A DNA stretch of 64,000 nt from Rhodobacterales bacterium. GTDB taxonomy: Bacteria; Pseudomonadota; Alphaproteobacteria; Rhodobacterales; Rhodobacteraceae. The DNA is taken from the NCBI GenBank assembly GCA_002748285.1, contig PDSA01000029.1:62001-126000 (forward strand), given 5' to 3'. Below are positions 36,400-44,197 of the stretch, piece by piece (position 1 is the stretch's first letter; each line of letters opens with the position of its first letter). The notes under the pieces are model-generated. The model was not told where the DNA came from. It did not search any database and saw nothing but the letters and a program-made list of their open reading frames with translations. The position numbers and the translations under genes were made by a program.

Positions 36400-37677
36400 T
36401 CAGCGCTCCTTCAGCTTGGTGCGTTCGTTATAGACATTCATCACGCCGGAAATGATCAAAGAGATGATCAGATAGCACATCATTAACAACAGGATCGATT
36501 CCATCTCGCGGCCTGTCTGGTTCATGGTCACGCCGCCCAATGTCTGGGTGATGTCCATATAGCCGGCAACCACCGCCAGCGATGAGTTTTTCGTCAGGTT
36601 CAGATATTGCGAGATCAGCGGCGGCACGATCACCCGCATGGCTTGAGGCAAAACAACCAGCCCCATGATGCGCTTGGACCGTAGCCCCAACGATTCGGCA
36701 GCTTCGGTCTGGCCCTTGGAAATGGCCAAGATCCCGGCGCGGACAATTTCGGCGATAAAGGCACCGGTATAAAGCGACAGCGCCAGCCACAGCGCCAGCA
36801 GCGAGCTGCGCATATGAATGCCGCCCTTGAAATTAAAGCCTTTGATCTCGGGATACCCAAGGTAAAAACCCAGAATATAAAGCACGATCAGCGTGGGCAG
36901 GAAGATAGCTGCGAGGCTCCAATACCATGTCGTCGGGCGCACGCCGGTTGCGTTTTGAATGTTTGTGGCGCGGTATTTGATCAGTTTGCTCAGCAAAATC
37001 CCGGAAATGAACACACATAGGATGGCAATCAGATCGAGGCTGATCTCAAACGAATTCCAGAAGACTGGCAAATCCCCCAGCCCGCTGGAAAACAACGGCT
37101 CGGGCAGGTAAACCCCGCGGTTGGTGATGGCGACACTGTCAAACAAACTCATCGAAGCGGTGGCATTTTCGCCGCGAAAGTCCTTGGGCGAGGGCAAGGT
37201 GTGGGAAAAAGCCACAACCGCCAGCGAAATCCACAGCAACACCGGCACATTTCTAAAGGTTTCCACATAGACCAACGCCAGCCGCGAAATGATCCAGTTT
37301 TTCGATAGCCGAAGCACCCCAACAAACACCCCGATAAATGTCGCCAGCGCACAGCCCATCACCGCCACCAACAGCGTGTTCAAAAGGCCAATCACCGCGG
37401 CGCGCATATGGGTGGATTGTGAGTTATATTCCAGCAGCTTTTGGTTAATGTCGTAATCCGAGGCTTCCCAAAGAAAACCGAACTCAAACGGCTTACCCGC
37501 CAGGGCCAGATTGACCCGCACATTATTAATCAACCAAACTGCAGCAACCATAAATGCGATCAGCGCAATCACCTGAATGGTTGTTGAACGATACCGCGTA
37601 TCATTCAAAAGCATGGATAAGCGAAAGGACCCCTTCGAAGGGTCAGCGTTTGCTGTCGGCATTTGATACATCCCCAT
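36400..37677 (-). CDS. aapQ: Amino-acid ABC transporter permease (AapQ/BztB type)
   Basis: A protein of up to 425 residues. Three ATGs are clustered (37677, 37671, 37662); the first has AAAGG at suitable distance. Hydrophobic segments include VIALIAFMVAAVWLI and the ABC permease domain with the EAA-type loop TEAAESLGLRSKRIMGLVVL. It forms the membrane channel with the AapM-like protein. A hairpin lies in its leader, after the binding-protein gene, which would lower permease expression relative to the binding protein. Confidence 0.92.
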   Translation of the reverse strand: MGMYQMPTANADPSKGSFRLSMLLNDTRYRSTTIQVIALIAFMVAAVWLINNVRVNLALAGKPFEFGFLWEASDYDINQKLLEYNSQSTHMRAAVIGLLNTLLVAVMGCALATFIGVFVGVLRLSKNWIISRLALVYVETFRNVPVLLWISLAVVAFSHTLPSPKDFRGENATASMSLFDSVAITNRGVYLPEPLFSSGLGDLPVFWNSFEISLDLIAILCVFISGILLSKLIKYRATNIQNATGVRPTTWYWSLAAIFLPTLIVLYILGFYLGYPEIKGFNFKGGIHMRSSLLALWLALSLYTGAFIAEIVRAGILAISKGQTEAAESLGLRSKRIMGLVVLPQAMRVIVPPLISQYLNLTKNSSLAVVAGYMDITQTLGGVTMNQTGREMESILLLMMCYLIISLIISGVMNVYNERTKLKER

Positions 37678-37778
37678 AGAAAACCGGCCTTTTTATTGGT
37701 GACACATAAGGGCGCGTCCCGGCTCGGCTTTTATTGTAATCAAAAATTGTATCTGCAGTCAGAAATCATGCAAATGCG

Positions 37779-37808
37779 AAAGGGCGCAGAACCGAATCTG
37801 CGCCCTTT
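37779..37808 (-). terminator. Attenuating hairpin between the binding-protein and permease genes
   Basis: AAAGGGCGCAGA pairs perfectly with TCTGCGCCCTTT around a six-base loop, 11 bases after the stop of the binding-protein gene. Such hairpins commonly protect or truncate the message so that more binding protein than permease is made. Confidence 0.75.
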
Positions 37809-37819
37809 TGCTTATGATT

Positions 37820-38836
37820 TTAGCGGAAAGGAGGCGAATAAATCAGACCGCCTTCAGTCCACAGCGCATTCAAACCACGCGCCAGACCAACCGGAGTCTT
37901 TTCACCAACATTGGCTTCAAAGATTTCACCAAAGTTACCATTGGCGGCAATCGCACGCTTGGCCCATTCAGCATCCAGACCCAGCATTTCGCCCATATTG
38001 CCTTCGCTGCCCAGAATACGGTTGATTTCAGGGTTTTTCGTCCCTTTGGCCAGCTCTTCGATATTGGCAGAGGTAATGCCAAACTCTTCAGCCGAAATCA
38101 GCGCGTTCAGAGTCCAGCGCACAATGTCGCCCCACTGGTTGTCGCCGTGACGCACCAACGGGCCCAGAGGCTCTTTGGAAACGATTTCAGGCAGGATCAC
38201 GTGATCGGCAGGGTTTTTGAACGATGCACGGGTGGCCGCCAGACCAGAGGCATCAGTGGTGTAAACGTCACAGGCGTTCGACAGATATTGCTGCTGGCCT
38301 TCGGCGTTTGTCGCAACCGGAACGGGCTCGTAAGAGATGCCGTTGGCGCGGAAGAAATCCGCCAGGTTCAGCTCGGTGGTGGTGCCGGTCTGAATACAAA
38401 CGGTTGCACCGTCCAGATCTTTGGCCGAGGTTACGCCCAAGGCCTTGGGAACCATAAAGCCCTGACCATCGTAATAGTTGATGCCAACGAATTCCATTTT
38501 CAGGTCAACGTCACGCGACAGGGTCCAAGTGGTGTTACGCGCCAGCAGATCAACTTCGCCGGAGTTCAGCGCAGTGAAACGGGTTTTGGTGCTGAGTGGA
38601 ACGAACTGCACAGCGTCGCTGTCGCCCAGAACCGCAGCGGCAACCGCGCGGCAGATTGCGACATCATAGCCTTCCCATTTGCCGTTGGCATCGGGGGCAG
38701 CAAAGCCAACCAGACCTTCGTTCACGCCGCAATTCAGCTTGCCGCGCGCTTTGACATCATCAAGGGTGCCTGCCGAAGCAATGCCGGCCGCCAAGCCAGC
38801 AACTGTCAGCGCACCTAGAAATACGGATTTTTTCAT
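37820..38836 (-). CDS. aapJ: Periplasmic amino-acid-binding protein (AapJ/BztA type)
   Basis: A protein of 338 residues with a signal peptide (MKKSVFLGALTVAGLAAGIA, cleavage near ASA-GT). The mature part has GKLNCGVNEGLVGFAAPDANG, the family ligand block LARNTTWTLSRDVDLKMEFVG, and LGPLVRHGDNQWGDIVRW, matching the general L-amino-acid / glutamate-glutamine-aspartate-asparagine binding proteins. It is the first gene of the operon, preceded by a long leader with three hairpins, and starts after AGGAAGAGG. Confidence 0.93.
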   Translation of the reverse strand: MKKSVFLGALTVAGLAAGIASAGTLDDVKARGKLNCGVNEGLVGFAAPDANGKWEGYDVAICRAVAAAVLGDSDAVQFVPLSTKTRFTALNSGEVDLLARNTTWTLSRDVDLKMEFVGINYYDGQGFMVPKALGVTSAKDLDGATVCIQTGTTTELNLADFFRANGISYEPVPVATNAEGQQQYLSNACDVYTTDASGLAATRASFKNPADHVILPEIVSKEPLGPLVRHGDNQWGDIVRWTLNALISAEEFGITSANIEELAKGTKNPEINRILGSEGNMGEMLGLDAEWAKRAIAANGNFGEIFEANVGEKTPVGLARGLNALWTEGGLIYSPPFR

Positions 38837-38856
38837 GTTTACCTCTTCCTGATAGT

Positions 38857-38963
38857 CTGCCCATTTTTGGGCAGTTTAGTTGGCCCGAAACGGGCCGGGG
38901 GCGATACAAGGGAAACTTCCCTTTGATCCCCTCATTCTGAAGCAATTCCTAAGAATAGGTCAA
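38857..38963 (-). promoter_or_regulatory. Leader and candidate promoter of the amino-acid ABC operon
   Basis: On the minus strand TTGACC (38958-38963) and CAGAAT (38934-38939), 18 bases apart, could be a promoter. Downstream, three inverted repeats follow one another: 38908-38923 (AAGGGAA with TTCCCTT), 38882-38896 (GGCCCG with CGGGCC) and 38857-38874 (CTGCCCA with TGGGCAG). Three stems in about 70 bases upstream of a transporter suggest operator sites or a structured regulatory leader. Confidence 0.45.
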
Positions 38964-39006
38964 GGGGCGTTTTGCAATTAACGCGTGTCGGGGCGGATTG
39001 GCGAAA

Positions 39007-39641
39007 TTAATTGGCCATAAAATAAAACGTTGCCGCGTGCAAAAAATCGACTTTTTTGGCGGCAGCCGTGGCGCTGGCCTCGTCATCTTCGCCCCATTGC
39101 GCGATCTGCCAGTCCTCATCCACTCGGGAAAACGTCCAGAGTTGCTCGGGCGGCCATTTCTGGAAAACCACGGCAAAGCCAATGATCAGAGACCCCGATA
39201 TCCCCACCAGATCGTGAAACCCTGCCAGTTGAAAGGCGCTCATATTCCGCACCCGCTGATGCAGCGCCTCCAACACCTCGGCGTCTTGCGCAACATGCAT
39301 GATACCCGTGGCCGTTTTCAACGGCGCGCCCAAATCCCGAGCCGCCCATTGCAGCAGCGGATCCCATGCGGCCTGCTGGCGCTGGCACAGCTCTTTGGGG
39401 CTATCGGCCCGGTAGCACAGCAAATCCGAGCCCCCATACTCGGCCACCAGTGCTGCGACCTCGTCATGCATCGGCGCGACCTTGTCAATCGCAGCATTGG
39501 CCGAGCGGGTAAAGGGCATGGTGGTCGGGTCGATCTGCTCGCCCTGCGCCATTTGCGCCCATCCAGCAACACGGCATAGCCGCCCTCTGTCTTGTCAACG
39601 CTGGTCTGTTCCCAAAACCGCTTTTTGCCCCATTCCGCCAT
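39007..39641 (-). pseudogene. ATP12-type F1-ATPase assembly chaperone gene, broken by a deletion with frameshift
   Basis: The start at 39641 opens a frame reading MAEWGKKRFWEQTSVDKTEG and YAVLLDGR, a normal ATP12 N-terminus. At 39555-39562 the frame changes; the other frame resumes the family at QMAQGEQIDPTTMPFTRSAN and continues normally to GFAVVFQKWPPEQLW and the stop at 39007. About 25-30 residues of the usual N-terminal region are absent. The join carries ATGGGCGC, which fits both GAT-GGG-CGC (Asp-Gly-Arg) on one side and A-TGG-GCG-C (Trp-Ala-Gln) on the other, so an eight-base direct repeat probably mediated the loss. ATP12 proteins help assemble the alpha subunit of F1-ATPase. Confidence 0.82.
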
Positions 39642-39715
39642 AAATCCAACCTTCAACAGAAATTCATCGCGCCGCAGGGCTTAAGCAAGCCACGGCGCAT
39701 TGTCAAAATTCCTTA

Positions 39716-40765
39716 CTATAGATAATCCTCAAACGGATCATCCGCCACATCGCCGCTCTCCCAGCCAAAAGTCTGCCATGTCTGGCGCATATGCTCTGGC
39801 ATGGGGGCCACGATTTTCAGGGTTTCCCCGGTCACCGGATGCGGCAGGCTGATATAGCGGGCGTGCAGATGCATCTTTTTGCTGATCTCTCCGCCCAGCT
39901 GCGCCCCCCAGCCATCACCCTGATTTTCCTGACCCGAGCCACCATATTTGCCATCGCCGACAATCGGATGCCCCAGCTTGGCCATATGCACCCGCAGCTG
40001 ATGCTTGCGCCCGGTGATCGGCACCAGAGCCAGCCAGGAACAGCGCTTGGCCGCCGCCGACAGCACCATATAATCGGTGGTGGCGCGTTTGGCACCGGGG
40101 GTGTGAGCGACCTCATCGGGGTGAATGCAAATCATCTTTTCCCCGGCCCCATGCGGCCCGTGACCGGCGGCCTGCACCAGACCGTAACGCACAGTGCCCA
40201 TTTTGGGCGCGGGGCAACCGGCCACTGCGGCCCAGTAAATCTTGCGGGTTTCGCGGGCGCGAAAAGACTGAGTCAGCGCCGAAGCAACCTGACGGCTGCG
40301 GGCCAGCAGCAAAATGCCCGACGTATCCTTATCCAGCCGATGCACCAAACGCGGCTTTTGCGGATAACCAAAGCACAGCGCATCGGCCAGCATGTCCACA
40401 TGCCGGGTTTGCTTGCTGCCGCCCTGCGTTGGCAACCCGGCTGGTTTGTTGATCGCAATGATGTGCTCATCTTTGTAAAGCACCGCATCCTGCATCATCC
40501 TGACGTCGGCATCGCTGATCATGTCATGGGTCTTGGCCCGAGCAGTGATCTCATGCGGTTCGGGCAGCGGCGGAACCCGCACGATCTGCCCCTCTTGAAC
40601 CCGGGTGCTGGCCTTGACCCGGCCCCCATCTACCCGGATGTCGCCCTTACGGCACATCTTTTCAATGCGCCCTTGGGCAATATGCGGAAACAGGCGGCGA
40701 AACCAGCGATCCAGCCGTTGATCTCCGTCACCCTTGGCAACCTCGATTTTTTGCACAGCACTCAT
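39716..40765 (-). CDS. RluA/RluC-family 23S rRNA pseudouridine synthase
   Basis: A protein of 349 residues from the ATG at 40765 (MSAVQKIEVAKGDGDQRLDR), which overlaps the crcB stop as ATGA. An S4 RNA-binding domain (QGRIEKMCRKGDIRVDGGRV) is followed by the catalytic-aspartate block PRLVHRLDKDTSGILLLAR and by ITGRKHQLRVHMAKLGHPIVG. These mark the large-subunit RluA family; RluC is the likeliest member. It lies 74 bases upstream of the broken ATP12 gene in the same direction. Confidence 0.88.
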   Translation of the reverse strand: MSAVQKIEVAKGDGDQRLDRWFRRLFPHIAQGRIEKMCRKGDIRVDGGRVKASTRVQEGQIVRVPPLPEPHEITARAKTHDMISDADVRMMQDAVLYKDEHIIAINKPAGLPTQGGSKQTRHVDMLADALCFGYPQKPRLVHRLDKDTSGILLLARSRQVASALTQSFRARETRKIYWAAVAGCPAPKMGTVRYGLVQAAGHGPHGAGEKMICIHPDEVAHTPGAKRATTDYMVLSAAAKRCSWLALVPITGRKHQLRVHMAKLGHPIVGDGKYGGSGQENQGDGWGAQLGGEISKKMHLHARYISLPHPVTGETLKIVAPMPEHMRQTWQTFGWESGDVADDPFEDYL

Positions 40766-41142
40766 GCCCAAATCCCCCTTGTGACATACAGACCCAACAT
40801 AATCGCCAAAAGCGACAAAACCACCGAGGCCGACCCATAAGCCGCCGCCAGCCCATACTGCCCGCGCTCATACAGCGTCATCACATCCAGCGAAAAGGCC
40901 GAAAACGTGGTAAATCCACCCAGCACCCCGGTCATCAGAAACGGAGCCAGCCGGGTGCCGCCCTTATGCGCCATCACCACCACCAGCACGCCCATCAGGA
41001 ACGAGCCGATGATATTCACCGTGATCGTCCCCCAGGGAAAGCCGGTGCCAAAGGCCCGCAGCGTTGCCGTGCCAGTCAGATAGCGCAGCGAAGCGCCTAT
41101 CGCGCCGCCGGCCGCGACCTGAAGAAGTGTGAGATAAGACAT
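40762..41142 (-). CDS. crcB: Fluoride exporter CrcB (Fluc)
   Basis: A protein of 126 residues with four membrane segments. The start is the ATG at 41142 (MSYLTLLQVAAGGAIGASLR). Diagnostic features are GGAIGASLRYL, PWGTITVNIIGSFLMG (the conserved Asn) and GVLGGFTTFSAFSLD. Fluc channels export fluoride as dual-topology dimers. No fluoride riboswitch was recognised upstream. It is coupled to the pseudouridine synthase and follows rarA by 31 bases. Confidence 0.94.
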   Translation of the reverse strand: MSYLTLLQVAAGGAIGASLRYLTGTATLRAFGTGFPWGTITVNIIGSFLMGVLVVVMAHKGGTRLAPFLMTGVLGGFTTFSAFSLDVMTLYERGQYGLAAAYGSASVVLSLLAIMLGLYVTRGIWA

Positions 41143-41173
41143 GCGCTCTCTTTCGTGGCTGTCTGGGCCGTTG

Positions 41174-42487
41174 TCAACTGCCCTGACGCTTGGCGCGCAA
41201 TTTAGCAAAGAAATCCAGCCGTTTCTTTAACTCGCGCTCAAATCCGCGCTCAACCGGCTGATAATAAACCCCATGCTTCATAGTCTCGGGGAAATAGTTT
41301 TGCCCCGAAAACCCATCCTCGGCGTCATGGTCATAGGCATAGCCGGTGCCATAGCCCTGATCCTTCATCAAACTGGTAGGGGCGTTCAGGATGTGCTTGG
41401 GCGGGGGCTCGGACCCGGTTTTTTTCGCCGCTTTCATCGCCGCCTTATAGGCCACATAGGTGGCGTTGGATTTGGGGGCCAGCGCCAGATAGGTCACGGC
41501 CTGAGCCAGCGCCAATTCGCCTTCCGGGCTGCCCAAGCGCTCGTAAATCTGCCAGGCTTGCAGACAGATTTCCTGCGCCTGAGGGTCCGCCAACCCGATG
41601 TCCTCAACCGCCATCCGGGTGATGCGGCGCGCCAGATAGCGGGGGTCTTCGCCGCCGGTCAGCATCCGCGCCAGCCAGTAAAGCGCCGCGTCCGGGTCCG
41701 AACCGCGCACCGATTTGTGCAGGGCCGAGATCAGGTTGTAATGCTCGTCGCCGGATTTGTCATAAACCGCAGCCCGGCGCATCAGGCGACTGCCCAAGGC
41801 GGCGACATCCAGTTTTTCGCGGCTGTTCCACGCGCTGACCTGCTCAATCAAATTCAGCAGGGCGCGGCCATCGCCATCGGCCATCTCCAGCAGAGCCTCG
41901 CGGGCCTCGCCGGTCAAGGGCAGCGCCTTGTCCAGCTCTTTTTCGGCCCGTTGCGCCAAAAGCTCAAGATCGGCCAGCGTCAGCCGGTTCAGCACCAGCA
42001 CCTGCGCCCGTGACAGCAACGCCGAGTTCAGCTCAAAGGACGGGTTTTCGGTGGTGGCCCCGACCAGCACAATGGTGCCGTCTTCCATATGCGGCAGAAA
42101 CCCGTCCTGCTGGGCCTTGTTGAAGCGGTGGATTTCATCGACAAACAGCAACGTCCCCTTGCCGTTTTGCCGCCGGATCCGGGCCGCTTCGAACACCTTT
42201 TTCAGTTCAGGAATACCGGTGAAAATCGCGCTGATCTGCACGAATTCCATATCGGTTTCATCGGCCAGCAAACGTGCGATGGTGGTTTTACCCGTGCCCG
42301 GCGGCCCCCAGAACACCAACGACGACAAACTGCCGGTGGACAGCATCATCCCCAGCGGCGCCTCGGGCCCGATGATATGCCCCTGCCCAATCACCTGATC
42401 CAGAGATTTCGGCCGCAAATGATCGGCCAGCGGACGGGGTGCGCCCGCTGGTGACTTAAGAGAGGGTGTGTCGAACAAATCTGCCAT
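41174..42487 (-). CDS. rarA: Replication-associated recombination protein A (MgsA/RarA)
   Basis: A protein of 437 residues. AAA+ motifs: Walker A WGPPGTGKTTIARLL, Walker B LLFVDEIHRFNKAQQDGFLP, sensor region LVGATTENPSFELNSALLSR. The C-terminal tetramerisation part includes RMAVEDIGLADPQA and GVYYQPVERGFERELKKRLD. RarA acts at stalled replication forks. Intact, first of the rarA-crcB-rluA group. Confidence 0.95.
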   Translation of the reverse strand: MADLFDTPSLKSPAGAPRPLADHLRPKSLDQVIGQGHIIGPEAPLGMMLSTGSLSSLVFWGPPGTGKTTIARLLADETDMEFVQISAIFTGIPELKKVFEAARIRRQNGKGTLLFVDEIHRFNKAQQDGFLPHMEDGTIVLVGATTENPSFELNSALLSRAQVLVLNRLTLADLELLAQRAEKELDKALPLTGEAREALLEMADGDGRALLNLIEQVSAWNSREKLDVAALGSRLMRRAAVYDKSGDEHYNLISALHKSVRGSDPDAALYWLARMLTGGEDPRYLARRITRMAVEDIGLADPQAQEICLQAWQIYERLGSPEGELALAQAVTYLALAPKSNATYVAYKAAMKAAKKTGSEPPPKHILNAPTSLMKDQGYGTGYAYDHDAEDGFSGQNYFPETMKHGVYYQPVERGFERELKKRLDFFAKLRAKRQGS

Positions 42488-42551
42488 AGGGCAAACTTAT
42501 GCGCCCTGACCAAAATATAAAAGCAAAATGGTCAGTTGCGCCGGGCAGCCC

Positions 42552-43139
42552 CTAGTGGAACTTGTTGGCCAGATTGATCCGCACGCATTGATAATCTCCA
42601 TCTCCGATGAACATCTTGCGGCCAATCGCCTCGGCATCCAGCCCGCAGCGGCCAAACCAGCGGGGCCAGTTGGCAGCGGTCAGAGCAATCAGCTTTGTTG
42701 CCCCCAATTCACGCGCGCTTTTGAGCATCGCGCCCACCATATAGGCATGAACCCGGCGGCGAATGCGCTCGGGCGTGGTGTGCGAGACAAACACCCGGGT
42801 GCTTTCCCAGATGTGTTCATCCACCGGAGCCTCTTCATACAGCAGATCCTGAGGAATGGTATCCAGCAACCCCCGCTGGGCATCCCGGATCATATAGCTG
42901 TAGATTCCACAACGCGCCGTAGTTGGGGTCAAGCGAATGCCGGCGTAAACCTCCCCCAGATTATGGATCGCAATCCAACGGCTGGCGGGGGTGTCGTATT
43001 GGTCATACTCCATATCCAGCGCCTCGGGCAGATCCCAATTTTTCTGTACGATAAAAGATTGCTTTCTGGCGCGAAAAAGATTTGCGAATAATTCCCCATG
43101 GTTGTGCATGTTTTCGAAAGAAAGTGTAGTGGTTTGCAT
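42552..43139 (-). CDS. luxI: LuxI-type acyl-homoserine-lactone synthase
   Basis: A protein of 195 residues from the ATG at 43139, preceded by GGAGG. It has the conserved N-terminal ELFANLFRARKQSFIVQKNW, the acidic EYDQYDTPASRW, GIRLTPTT, and WESTRVFV. These are the invariant Arg/Phe/Trp, Asp and Glu positions of autoinducer synthases that use SAM and acyl-ACP (or another acyl donor). The chain type cannot be read from the sequence. It follows luxR by 61 bases in the same direction. Confidence 0.92.
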   Translation of the reverse strand: MQTTTLSFENMHNHGELFANLFRARKQSFIVQKNWDLPEALDMEYDQYDTPASRWIAIHNLGEVYAGIRLTPTTARCGIYSYMIRDAQRGLLDTIPQDLLYEEAPVDEHIWESTRVFVSHTTPERIRRRVHAYMVGAMLKSARELGATKLIALTAANWPRWFGRCGLDAEAIGRKMFIGDGDYQCVRINLANKFH

Positions 43140-43200
43140 GGCAGCCTCCAGTTTTTGTTGTAGTAACTCAAGCCTGAAAGCAGCAGATGCCGGTATGTGG

Positions 43201-43812
43201 TTAGAGCAGCCTGTAATCCTTAGCACGTTGCAACGCTTCGGCAGTGGTGCGAGCAAGTAACCGCTGCCGGGCAGAGGCCAGTCTGGCCTTTAATGCGCTT
43301 TCGGAAATGTTGAGTTTGGCAGCCGCAGCCGCATGTCGATCACCTGCTGCAATCAAGCGCAGAGCCTCGATTTGAGCCTTGGTCAGGCTCTCCGGCGGCT
43401 CACTCAGATCGTGGAGCCGGCGAACAATGCGCAAGATTTCAGTTATCTCGCTATTCGTGAATTCGCGGGTTTTCCGGGCAAAACTCGCGATTGTGCGGGA
43501 GCTGATCGGGCCACAAGACACCGACAAGCCAAAATTCAAACCATATTTACGCGCTTCTTCAAAAAGGCCGAACGGATCCGGGATTGTAAACTCGCTCCAA
43601 CGGCAGGCACCTTCTGTGCTGAAACCCCAGGCAATGGTTGGGTCGCGCAAGGCAAATGCCTTTTCGTTATAGTAGTCCATCCATTTCTGATCATAAGTTG
43701 AAACCTGCATCAACGGAGCAGCGTAGCGGATGTGCAAACCGATGAAATACCCCGCGTCCGACAGTCGGGCGAGTTTTTCAAGTTCCTGCTTCATTTTCAA
43801 CTTAATAGACAT
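43201..43812 (-). CDS. luxR: LuxR-type quorum-sensing regulator (short form)
   Basis: A protein of 203 residues. The N-terminal autoinducer-binding domain includes YFIGLHIRYAAPLMQVSTYDQ, YYNEKAFALRDPTIAWG with the conserved Trp and Asp positions, and GLNFGLSVSCGP. The C-terminal helix-turn-helix region (LTKAQIEALRLIAAGDRHAA and LNISESALKARLASARQRLL) is a variant GerE-type domain. Length matches the compact LuxR regulators of Rhodobacteraceae. It probably controls the adjacent luxI. The ATG at 43812 is only about a base from AAAAGGA; an in-frame ATG at 43794 is an alternative. Confidence 0.88.
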   Translation of the reverse strand: MSIKLKMKQELEKLARLSDAGYFIGLHIRYAAPLMQVSTYDQKWMDYYNEKAFALRDPTIAWGFSTEGACRWSEFTIPDPFGLFEEARKYGLNFGLSVSCGPISSRTIASFARKTREFTNSEITEILRIVRRLHDLSEPPESLTKAQIEALRLIAAGDRHAAAAAKLNISESALKARLASARQRLLARTTAEALQRAKDYRLL

Positions 43813-43846
43813 ATCCTTTTAGACAGGCTCGCAGAAACCTCGTCAA

Positions 43847-43874
43847 CCTATAATTGCCTCTGACGCTTTGACAA
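43847..43874 (-). promoter_or_regulatory. Candidate promoter for luxR
   Basis: On the minus strand TTGTCA (43869-43874), 16 bases, TATAGG (43847-43852), about 35 bases upstream of the luxR ATG. No convincing lux-box palindrome was seen here or before luxI. Confidence 0.4.
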
Positions 43875-44193
43875 TATCACAGGTTTCCTAACAAAAACTA
43901 TTGCATAATTTGTATATCTCTATTGAATATCTTGGTGGGCTGCCCGCTGGGGTTTAGCTGGGCGGATTGGTGTGTTCGGGGGGACCTCGTTTGCGGTTCA
44001 ATGGGATTTGGATTTGCAGCTGTTGGCCCCCTACCTATTGAAAATCGACCGAATAATACCCAAGCTCGGGGCACAGAGGTCTTTTCGCTATCTTCGCGTT
44101 TGCCGCTGCTGTTGCGTGACTGGTCCATTCAAAATTCAGCCATTATAGACAGTATCGTAAATTTTCTGTTTGGCTATATTTTGTCAACAGCCT
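43875..44193. other. 319-base gap between pbpC and luxR, no gene recognised
   Basis: It is lower in GC than its surroundings, notably at 43880-43930 and 44130-44185. Small open frames on both strands lack ribosome-binding sites and family signatures. It probably contains the pbpC 3' region and luxR control sequences. Confidence 0.4.
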
Positions 44194-44197
44194 CTAA
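44183..44197 (-). repeat. Near-copy of the TTAGAGNCTGTTT motif at the pbpC stop
   Basis: On the minus strand TTAGAGGCTGTTGAC contains the TAG stop of pbpC, as the plus-strand copy at 10717 contains the rnhA stop. Confidence 0.35.

Noticed and set aside
43140..43200. lux box upstream of luxI
   Set aside because: The 61-base gap contains no 18-20 base dyad with the usual CTG...CAG arms.
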